Origin: Ruminococcus sp.
GTDB taxonomy: Bacteria; Bacillota; Clostridia; Oscillospirales; Acutalibacteraceae
Length of the DNA stretch: 11,780 bases
Assembly: GCA_003521625.1 (NCBI GenBank)
Contig: DPHV01000034.1
Location: forward strand, 36,769-48,548
Direction: 5' to 3'
The translations under genes were made by a program, and so were the position numbers. Positions 6,427 through 11,780 of this stretch are shown piece by piece; position 1 is the first letter of the stretch, and each line of letters begins with the position of its first letter. Under the pieces are notes generated by a model that was not told the DNA's origin, made no database searches, and saw only the letters and a list, made by a program, of their open reading frames with translations.

Positions 6427-7413
6427 ATGCTGGCAACATTTATCCAACGTGCCGTAATGCAGGGCATTCCGCTGTTATTCGGCGCAACCGGCGAAATTCT
6501 GACAGAGAAGTCGGGCAACCTTAACCTCGGTATTCCGGGCATTATGTATGTAGGCGGCATCAGCGGTGTTATAGGCGCTTTCTTTTACGAAAACTCCCTT
6601 GCCGCTCCCGAAGATGCAAATGCCTTTCTGGCTATTTCAATCCCCTTGCTTTGCAGTATTTTAGGCTCGCTTATTATGGGTTTAATCTATTGTTTCCTGA
6701 CGGTTACGTTAAGAGCCAATCAGAATGTAACAGGTCTTGCAATTACAACCTTCGGCGTAGGTTTCGGCAACTTTTTCGGCGGCTCGCTCATTAAGCTTGT
6801 CGACACAGATGTTCCGTCAATTTCTTTGACAACAACAAGTAACTTTTTCAGGACAACCTTACCCTTTGCAGACTCAACAGGTTGGTTTGGCAAGATATTT
6901 TTATCCTACGGCTTTTTAGCATACGTTGCAATTATACTTGCACTCGGCTGTTCGTTCTTCCTTAACAGAACCCGTGGCGGCTTACATTTAAGAGCTGTGG
7001 GTGAAAATCCTGCTACTGCCGACGCCGCCGGTATCAGTGTTAGCAAAACAAAGTATCTTGCAACCTGTATCGGAAGTGTGATTGCAGGCTTAGGCGGTCT
7101 TTACTATGTAATGGACTACGCAAACGGAGTGTGGTCGAACGACGGCTTCGGCGACAGAGGCTGGCTTGCAATTGCCCTTGTAATCTTTGTTATGTGGAAA
7201 CCGAAGTCGGGCATTTTAGGCTCAATTCTGTTCGGCGGACTCTATATCATTTACCTGTTTATTCCGGGACTTCCGCTCCGTACGCAGGAATTGTTCAAAA
7301 TGCTCCCGTACGTTGTTACAATCATTGTGCTTATTCTTGTAAGCATCAGAAACAAAAAGGAAAATCAGGGACCGCAATCCCTCGGACTTTCATACTTCAG
7401 AGAAGAACGATAG
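6427..7413 (+). CDS. nupQ: ABC transporter permease 2 of the purine transporter (NupQ type)
   Basis: The protein has 328 residues with multiple membrane segments and is the second BPD_transp_2 permease. It shows the typical TGEILTEKSGNLNLGIPGIMYVGG start, the coupling loop AVGENPATADAAGIS, and GDRGWLAIALVIFVMWKP, a block well conserved in the NupQ half of this heterodimer. It pairs with the preceding permease. AAGGAGGT at 6411-6418, inside the end of the first permease gene, lies 8 nt before the ATG, and a single base separates the two reading frames. It is the last gene of the locus, as a strong terminator follows within 15 bp. Substrate choice is set mainly by the lipoprotein and the pore, so purine is inferred from xpt. 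Confidence 0.9.
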   Translation: MLATFIQRAVMQGIPLLFGATGEILTEKSGNLNLGIPGIMYVGGISGVIGAFFYENSLAAPEDANAFLAISIPLLCSILGSLIMGLIYCFLTVTLRANQNVTGLAITTFGVGFGNFFGGSLIKLVDTDVPSISLTTTSNFFRTTLPFADSTGWFGKIFLSYGFLAYVAIILALGCSFFLNRTRGGLHLRAVGENPATADAAGISVSKTKYLATCIGSVIAGLGGLYYVMDYANGVWSNDGFGDRGWLAIALVIFVMWKPKSGILGSILFGGLYIIYLFIPGLPLRTQELFKMLPYVVTIIVLILVSIRNKKENQGPQSLGLSYFREER

Positions 7414-7426
7414 AAAAATAAACATT

Positions 7427-7459
7427 AAAAGCTCCCGATTCTGAATCGAGAGCTTTTTT
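7427..7459 (+). terminator. Terminator of the purine locus, probably bidirectional
   Basis: AAAAGCTC (7427-7434) and CGATT (7436-7440) pair with AATCG (7444-7448) and GAGCTTTT (7450 onward), with one C/A mismatch and a CTG loop, followed by six T residues. The A-run on the left gives a T-run on the minus strand, so it can also serve the convergent ychF gene, which ends at 7512. Confidence 0.88.
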
Positions 7460-7511
7460 GTTTAAATATGATGCATTTTTGTCACTAATATTTTGCGAAA
7501 ATCAAGCTATA

Positions 7512-8606
7512 TCACACATTAAACCTGAACAGAACAACGTCACCGTCCTTCATAACGTACTCCTTGCCCTCACTGCGGACAAGGCCTTTTTCCTTTGCGG
7601 CGGTCATACTTCCGCACGCAATCAAGTCGTCGTATGCGATAACCTCTGCTCTGATAAAGCCTCTTTCAAAATCGGAGTGGATTTTTCCTGCCGCCTGAGG
7701 TGCTTTTGTGCCGTTCTTGATTGTCCATGCTCTTACCTCCTGCTTGCCTGCGGTGAGGTAGGAGATAAGTCCGAGAAGTGCATAGCATTCCTTGATAAGT
7801 CTGTCAAGACCGCTTTCCTCAAGTCCCATATCGGCAAGGAACATCTGCTTTTCTTCCTTGTCCATTTCAACGATTTCTTCCTCAATCTGTGCGCAAATCG
7901 GCAGAACGCCTGCGTGTTCCTCTGCGGCAATTTCCTGAACAGCCTTGTAGCCTGCATTGTTGTCAATTCCGTTTGCAAAGTCCTCGTCGCTCATATTAGC
8001 CGCATAGATAACAGGCTTGTTTGTAAGCAGTGCAACGTCTGAAAGCAGAGCCTTTTCATCGTCATCACATTCAACGCTCCTTGCCGGCTTACCCTCTTCA
8101 AGAGCGGCTAAAACTCTTTCAAAAAAGTCTACGTCTTTCTGATATTTCTTGTCACCCTTGAGCATCTTTTTAGTCTTGTCAATTCTGCGCTCCATCATCT
8201 CAACGTCGGAGAGAATCAGCTCAAGATTGATTGTTTCAATATCTCTTGCAGGGTTAATGTTTCCCTCAACGTGGATAATATCGTCGTTTTCAAAACAGCG
8301 AACTACGTGAACAATAGCGTCGCACTCACGAATGTTTGAAAGGAACTTGTTGCCGAGACCTTCGCCCTTTGATGCACCCTTAACAAGACCTGCAATGTCG
8401 ACAAATTCGATTGATGCGGGGGTGTACTTATCGGGGTCGTACATCTCGGCAAGAACGTCAAGTCGCTTGTCGGGAACTGCAACAACGCCGACGTTCGGCT
8501 CGATTGTGCAGAACGGGTAGTTTGCACTCTGTGCACCTGCGTTTGTGATGGCGTTGAAAAGTGTGCTTTTGCCTACGTTCGGCAGACCTACTATACCTAA
8601 TTTCAT
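7512..8606 (-). CDS. ychF: Redox-responsive P-loop ATPase YchF (Obg/OLA1 family)
   Basis: The protein has 364 residues, the usual length. It has P-loop GLPNVGKST (7-15), switch II DIAGLVKGASKGEGLG from Asp70, and NMSDED in place of the GTPase G4 motif NKxD. That change explains why YchF proteins prefer ATP. A helical insert follows, then a C-terminal TGS domain with GTKAPQAAGKIHSDFERGFIRAEVI. The leucine where Ras has Gln61 marks it as a hydrophobic-substituted NTPase. YchF binds ribosomes and is linked to translation quality and oxidative stress response in bacteria. The start is firm: reading the minus strand, GAGGAGA (8614-8620 on plus) precedes the ATG at 8606. It is monocistronic, convergent with the purine locus and divergent from the thioesterase gene. 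Confidence 0.97.
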   Translation of the reverse strand: MKLGIVGLPNVGKSTLFNAITNAGAQSANYPFCTIEPNVGVVAVPDKRLDVLAEMYDPDKYTPASIEFVDIAGLVKGASKGEGLGNKFLSNIRECDAIVHVVRCFENDDIIHVEGNINPARDIETINLELILSDVEMMERRIDKTKKMLKGDKKYQKDVDFFERVLAALEEGKPARSVECDDDEKALLSDVALLTNKPVIYAANMSDEDFANGIDNNAGYKAVQEIAAEEHAGVLPICAQIEEEIVEMDKEEKQMFLADMGLEESGLDRLIKECYALLGLISYLTAGKQEVRAWTIKNGTKAPQAAGKIHSDFERGFIRAEVIAYDDLIACGSMTAAKEKGLVRSEGKEYVMKDGDVVLFRFNV

Positions 8607-8693
8607 TTTGAACTCTCCTCAAAAATAATTTTTGGCAATGACTTGCCTATTTTTCAATTATATTGTATTATGATAACATAACGTTTACATCTA

Positions 8694-8722
8694 ATTATAT
8701 CACATTTTATTTGTTTAAACAA
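8694..8722 (-). promoter_or_regulatory. Promoter of ychF
   Basis: On the minus strand TTGTTT (plus 8717-8722) and a perfect TATAAT (plus 8694-8699) are 17 bp apart, and TGA just before the -10 makes it an extended -10. Transcription would start near 8687, giving a leader of about 80 nt. For the divergent thioesterase gene only a weak candidate is visible on the plus strand, TTTACA at 8684-8689 with TATTTG 18 bp later. The two promoters would overlap. Confidence 0.65.
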
Positions 8723-8739
8723 CAGGAAAGGCGATAATT

Positions 8740-9126
8740 ATGGCTGAAAAAACAATTTCAAAGACGATTAAGGTTGAAGAAGAAAACCTCGCATGTGCAA
8801 TGGGAAGCGGAAGCCTTATGGTGCTTGCAACTCCTGCGGTTGTGGCTCTTATGGAAAATGCCGCCGCAGAGCTTGCGCAGAATGAGCTTGCTGACGACGA
8901 GCTTACAACAGTCGGAACGATGATTTCAATTGAACATACAAGCCCTACTCCGATTGCGGCTGAGGTGACGGCGAAAGCAATTCTCACAAAAGTTGACGGC
9001 AGAATGTTTTATTTTGACGTTGAGGCATATGATAAAAAAGGCTTGATTGCAAAGGGCACTCACACAAGAGTAAGCGTAAAAGCTGGAAAATTTCAGGCAA
9101 AGGCGGACGGAAAATTCGATGAATAA
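8740..9126 (+). CDS. Hotdog-fold thioesterase, FlK (fluoroacetyl-CoA thioesterase) type
   Basis: The protein has 128 residues, a single hotdog domain with no signal or membrane part. It resembles FlK, which hydrolyses an acyl-CoA. Thr31 and Glu39 in ATPAVVALMENAA and His66 in MISIEHTSPTP keep the spacing of the FlK catalytic triad (Thr42, Glu50, His76) to within one residue. The true substrate in anaerobes with this family is not known, and fluoroacetyl-CoA is unlikely; a toxic or stray acyl-CoA is a guess. The ATG is preceded by AGGAAAGG at 8724-8731, a modest ribosome site. The gene overlaps the following HAD gene by 8 bp, so the two are translationally coupled. Confidence 0.85.
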   Translation: MAEKTISKTIKVEEENLACAMGSGSLMVLATPAVVALMENAAAELAQNELADDELTTVGTMISIEHTSPTPIAAEVTAKAILTKVDGRMFYFDVEAYDKKGLIAKGTHTRVSVKAGKFQAKADGKFDE

Positions 9127-9781
9127 GTATAAATATGTTCTTTTTGACCTCGACGGCACAATCAGCGAGAGCGCAGGCGGAATACGAAAGTCGCTTGAAC
9201 ACGCAATAACAGCACTCGGCAAGCCGTTACCCAACCTTGACGACTATACTTTGTATATTGGTCCTCCGCTGATAGATACATTCAGAAATGTCTGCCACTT
9301 CTCGGAGGAGGACTGTCAGAAAGGCGTTGAGCTTTATCGCAGTTTTTACGACGAAAAGGGAAAGTATATCAACGATCTCTACGACGGAATAAAGGCCGTG
9401 CTGATTAAACTTAAAGAAAACGGCGCAAAGATTGCAGTATGTTCTTCAAAGTATGAAAAATTTGCAGAGGAAATTGTTAAAAATCTCGGTGTTTCCGATT
9501 GCTTTGACGCAGTCTGCGGTTCAACTCTTGACGGCAGTCGAAAGGACAAAAAAGACTTGATTCCTTATGCTGTAAAAACTCTCGGCGGAGATTTTAATTC
9601 TGATAAAGAAAATATTGTTATGCTGGGCGACACATATTTTGACGCAAGGGGAGCAAGACAGTGTAGCGTTGACTTCATAGGCGTTGAGTACGGCTACGGC
9701 AGCATTCAGGCTATGGAAGACGAGGGTGCAGAGGTGTTTGCTAAAACTCCTGCCGACCTTTTGCCGCTTTTAATCGGCTGA
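9119..9781 (+). CDS. HAD-family phosphatase, phosphoglycolate phosphatase-like
   Basis: The protein has 220 residues. Motif I is VLFDLDGTISES, with nucleophile Asp10 and acid/base Asp12. A helical cap follows (about 18-85), motif II is VCSSK with Ser109, and motif IV is MLGDTYFDARGA with Asp171 and Asp175 for Mg2+. The layout matches the Gph/PpaX/YjjG group that removes phosphate from small molecules such as phosphoglycolate or nucleotides; the residues do not fix the substrate. GDTYFD replaces the commoner GDxxHD pattern. The start is the ATG in the ATGAATAA overlap with the thioesterase gene, with only a weak GGACGGA upstream, so translation probably depends on termination of the upstream gene. 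No terminator follows; a promoter-like palindrome begins 26 bp after the stop. Confidence 0.88.
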   Translation: MNKYKYVLFDLDGTISESAGGIRKSLEHAITALGKPLPNLDDYTLYIGPPLIDTFRNVCHFSEEDCQKGVELYRSFYDEKGKYINDLYDGIKAVLIKLKENGAKIAVCSSKYEKFAEEIVKNLGVSDCFDAVCGSTLDGSRKDKKDLIPYAVKTLGGDFNSDKENIVMLGDTYFDARGARQCSVDFIGVEYGYGSIQAMEDEGAEVFAKTPADLLPLLIG

Positions 9782-9807
9782 TACTATCATTAAAGCAAGT
9801 ACTTCGG

Positions 9808-9833
9808 CATACTTATAATATAGTATAAGTATG
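9808..9833 (+). promoter_or_regulatory. Perfect 10-bp inverted repeat over a -10 element, candidate operator
   Basis: CATACTTATA at 9808-9817 and TATAAGTATG at 9824-9833 are perfect complements around ATATAG. A consensus TATAAT lies at 9814-9819 within it; the matching -35 is poor (TTAAAG at 9790-9795, 18 bp upstream). TACTT also occurs at 9800-9804, 10 bp before the copy at 9810-9814. There is no T-run, so it is not a terminator. A dimeric regulator or a leader hairpin would fit. Confidence 0.45.
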
Positions 9834-9848
9834 TTTGGAGGTCTTGCT

Positions 9849-10319
9849 TTGTTTGTGTTTAATTTTAAGGTTACCGATTCCAAAAAAGTTTTTGCAATAT
9901 TTGCCGTTGCGTCCGTTGCTGTCGCAGTAGTCTGCATAATATCTATGATTTCAGTGCAGAACAGTCTGCCCGACACTGCAACCTGCGACGAGCTTGGCTG
10001 TTACTCTCTTAAGTGCGATAAAGACGATGAACAGTGTATTTTTCTTGAACAGTTCGGTTTGTCATCCGAAAAAATTACGGACAGCTGCGAAGTTACAATT
10101 CCGACAGATTTCAACGATACCTATGAGCAGTACAACGAATTGCAAAAGGAAATCGGACTTGACCTTGAAAAATTCAAAGGCAAATCAGTTCAAAAGGTTA
10201 CATATGAACTGAAAAACTGCAAAACAAAATTCGCCGTGCTTCTAATATATAAAGGAAAGGTAATCGGCGGACATCTTACAAACGGAGAGTACGGCAGTGA
10301 AAATCTGTCGCTTATTTGA
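9849..10319 (+). CDS. Membrane-anchored DUF4830 protein
   Basis: The protein has 156 residues from a TTG at 9849, which lies 6 nt after GGAGGT at 9837-9842. The ATG at 9831 has no ribosome site and falls inside the inverted repeat; a GTG at 9855 is a second alternative. Residues about 15-37 form one hydrophobic membrane segment after a short basic start, with the rest probably outside the cell. From about residue 60 the sequence matches DUF4830 as I know it: FLEQFGL, then VTIPTDFNDTYEQYNELQKEIGLDLEKFKGKSVQKVTYEL and a closing LLIYKGKVIGGHL. The family is found mainly in Clostridia and has no assigned function. Between the membrane segment and the domain lie several cysteines (CDELGCYSLKC). 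The gene ends 1 bp before the ATG of the pseudouridine synthase gene. Confidence 0.75.
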   Translation: MFVFNFKVTDSKKVFAIFAVASVAVAVVCIISMISVQNSLPDTATCDELGCYSLKCDKDDEQCIFLEQFGLSSEKITDSCEVTIPTDFNDTYEQYNELQKEIGLDLEKFKGKSVQKVTYELKNCKTKFAVLLIYKGKVIGGHLTNGEYGSENLSLI

Positions 10320-10320
10320 T

Positions 10321-11043
10321 ATGGAAAGACTTGACAAAATCCTTGTATCACAGGGAACAGGAAGCAGAAAAGAAGTGCGTGAGCTGATTAAAAGGGGAGA
10401 AGTCTGCGTAAACGGTGAGGTAATCAGAAAGGCTGATTTCAAGGCAGACCCCGAAAACAGTTCAATCACCGTAAAGGGACAGGCTGTAAATTACAGCAGG
10501 CATATCTACATAATGCTCAACAAGCCCTCGGGCGTGGTGTCGGCAACAAATGACAATCACGACAAAACGGTTATTGACATTCTGCCCGAGGAATATAAAA
10601 GAAAAGGACTTTTTCCCGCCGGCAGACTGGACAAGGACACCGAAGGATTGCTTATAATTACCGATGACGGAGATTTTGCACACAAAATGTTGTCACCGAA
10701 AAATCACGTAGAGAAAAAATACATTGCAAAGCTTGACAAAGAGATAACAGAAGACACAATAAAAGCATTTAAAAATGGTATTGTTTTTGCCGATGGTACA
10801 AAATGTATGCCTGCAAAACTTAAGATAATGCCGGATTCTGACAATAAAAAGGGTATTGTGACAATCTGCGAAGGTAAGTTTCATCAGGTTAAAAAAATGT
10901 TCTTATGTTGTGGAATAAATGTTGTGCACCTTCAACGAATATCAATCGGAAATTTGTATTTGGATAGCAAATTGCCCATAGGTTCTTGCAAATTGTTGAC
11001 GAAATTAGATAAAGAGTTGATTTTTATCGGCAATATACACTAA
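10321..11043 (+). CDS. rsuA: RsuA/RluB-family rRNA pseudouridine synthase
   Basis: The protein has 240 residues from ATG 10321. An S4 RNA-binding domain (MERLDKILVSQGTGSRKEVRELIKRG onward, about 1-48) is followed by the RsuA-type catalytic domain, with GRLDKDTEGLL at 101-111 and catalytic Asp104. GKFHQVKKMF near the C-terminus is also a family block. It isomerises a uridine in ribosomal RNA; the size and shortness favour RsuA (16S U516) over RluB, which is inference. The start is uncertain: the family N-terminus favours ATG 10321, two bases after the DUF4830 stop, but GGAGAG at 10284-10289 sits 7 nt before an in-frame GTG at 10297 that would add 8 residues and overlap the previous gene by 23 bp. 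Either way the two genes are translationally coupled. No clear terminator follows. Confidence 0.92.
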   Translation: MERLDKILVSQGTGSRKEVRELIKRGEVCVNGEVIRKADFKADPENSSITVKGQAVNYSRHIYIMLNKPSGVVSATNDNHDKTVIDILPEEYKRKGLFPAGRLDKDTEGLLIITDDGDFAHKMLSPKNHVEKKYIAKLDKEITEDTIKAFKNGIVFADGTKCMPAKLKIMPDSDNKKGIVTICEGKFHQVKKMFLCCGINVVHLQRISIGNLYLDSKLPIGSCKLLTKLDKELIFIGNIH

Positions 11044-11135
11044 AAATAGTAGTCGTTTTTTATTCTGTGTCATTTTTAAATAAAATATTGAATGAATATT
11101 TAGTCAAAATCGGTATAGTAAAAATTTGTTCAAAG

Positions 11136-11144
11136 TGGTATATT
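11136..11144 (+). promoter_or_regulatory. Candidate extended -10 promoter of the MsmX-type gene
   Basis: TGG followed by TATATT at 11139-11144 fits an extended -10; no good -35 lies 17 bp upstream. It would start transcription about 45 nt before the ATG. The 152-bp gap from 11044 is very A/T-rich and holds no gene or clear hairpin terminator. Confidence 0.3.
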
Positions 11145-11195
11145 ATTAACTGTAATGAAGTATTATTACTTTCTGGATTATTGGAGGTTTATTAA

Positions 11196-11780
11196 ATGGC
11201 AAATGTATCATTAAAACATGTCTACAAAATTTATGACGGCGGCGTAACAGCCGTTACAGACTTCAACCTTGAAATTGCCGACAAAGAATTTATCATTCTC
11301 GTTGGTCCTTCAGGTTGCGGTAAATCAACAACTTTAAGAATGATTGCAGGTCTTGAGGATATTTCAAAGGGTGAGCTTTACATCGGCGATATGCTCGCTA
11401 ACGACGTAGCTCCCAAGGACAGAGATATTGCAATGGTTTTCCAGAACTATGCGCTTTATCCGCATATGACGGTTTTCGATAATATGGCGTTCGGACTTAA
11501 GCTCCGCAAAACTCCGAAGGATGAGATTAAGCGCCGTGTTGAAGAGGCCGCCCGTATTCTTGATATTTCTCACCTGCTTGAGCGCAAGCCGAAGGCTTTG
11601 TCCGGCGGTCAGCGTCAGCGTGTTGCGCTCGGTCGTGCAATAGTACGTGAGCCTAAGGTATTCTTACTTGGCGAGCCGCTTTCCAACTTGGACGCTAAGC
11701 TTCGTGCACAGATGCGTACCGAAATTTCAAAGCTTCACCAGAGACTGGGTACAACCTTCATTTACGTTACCCACGACCAG
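11196..11780 (+). CDS. msmX: MsmX/UgpC-type sugar ABC transporter ATPase, 3' end beyond window
   Basis: The first 195 residues are present and the reading frame is open to the window end; family members have about 360-370 residues with a C-terminal regulatory domain. TTGGAGG at 11181-11187 precedes the ATG. The motifs in order are Walker A GPSGCGKST, Q-loop VFQNYALYPHMTV, signature LSGGQRQRVALGRAI and switch YVTHDQ at the edge. This is the CUT1-type ATPase that energises several oligosaccharide importers in Firmicutes, often encoded apart from them as here. One key residue is odd: the Walker B region reads VFLLGEPLSNLDAK, with Gly159 (GGC at 11670-11672) where nearly all members have Asp. That Asp helps hold Mg2+, so activity may be impaired unless this is a sequence error. 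Confidence 0.93.
   Translation, partial: MANVSLKHVYKIYDGGVTAVTDFNLEIADKEFIILVGPSGCGKSTTLRMIAGLEDISKGELYIGDMLANDVAPKDRDIAMVFQNYALYPHMTVFDNMAFGLKLRKTPKDEIKRRVEEAARILDISHLLERKPKALSGGQRQRVALGRAIVREPKVFLLGEPLSNLDAKLRAQMRTEISKLHQRLGTTFIYVTHDQ

Noticed and set aside
7458..8042. Open plus-strand frame of 194 codons
   Set aside because: It lies antisense inside ychF, overlaps the upstream terminator, has no ribosome site and its protein resembles nothing; it is a shadow of the ychF reading frame.
9831..9848. ATG at 9831 as start of the DUF4830 gene
   Set aside because: It lies within the inverted repeat, has no upstream ribosome site, and the GGAGGT that should serve the gene lies downstream of it.
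11041..11070. Terminator after the pseudouridine synthase gene
   Set aside because: A T-run is present, but only a very weak A/T stem precedes it.

Overview
The window looks like chromosomal DNA from a low-to-moderate GC, Gram-positive gut anaerobe of the class Clostridia, most likely an Oscillospiraceae/Ruminococcaceae relative. The evidence is strong AGGAGG-type ribosome sites before nearly every gene, a BMP/NupOPQ-type lipoprotein ABC transporter, a DUF4830 protein, an MsmX-type ATPase and A/T-rich promoters. The genus is inference only. No rRNA, tRNA, CRISPR array or complete mobile element was found.

Layout. (1) Positions 1-1568 hold two accessory-type genes: a GNAT acetyltransferase fused to a cysteine-rich DUF3795 domain, and a very small protein-kinase-like protein. 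They lie beside a repeat-rich left edge that may be the end of an insertion sequence. (2) Positions 1569-7460 form a purine salvage and uptake locus: xpt behind a good sigma-A-type promoter that carries a palindrome, then a BMP-family lipoprotein, a double-NBD ATPase and two permeases. A terminator follows the lipoprotein gene, and a second hairpin-plus-T-run abuts the ribosome site of the ATPase gene. This suggests stepped or conditional expression of the membrane part of the transporter. (3) ychF lies convergently on the minus strand, with its own promoter. (4) Positions 8740-11043 are a plus-strand run: a hotdog thioesterase of FlK type overlapping a HAD phosphatase, then a DUF4830 membrane-anchored protein and an RsuA-type pseudouridine synthase whose start is coupled to it. 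(5) From 11196 to the right edge is the first part of an MsmX/UgpC-type sugar ABC ATPase, with an unexpected glycine in place of the Walker B aspartate.

How the genes work together. The lipoprotein should capture a purine base or nucleoside, NupO-like ATP hydrolysis and the two permeases should import it, and Xpt converts xanthine (or guanine) plus PRPP to the nucleotide. No nucleoside phosphorylase is present here, so direct import of a free base is a reasonable hypothesis. The other genes are housekeeping or of unknown role. I found no clear new multi-gene defence or mobile system. The best leads are the leader in front of the ATPase gene, the palindromic sites at two promoters and the altered Walker B motif.
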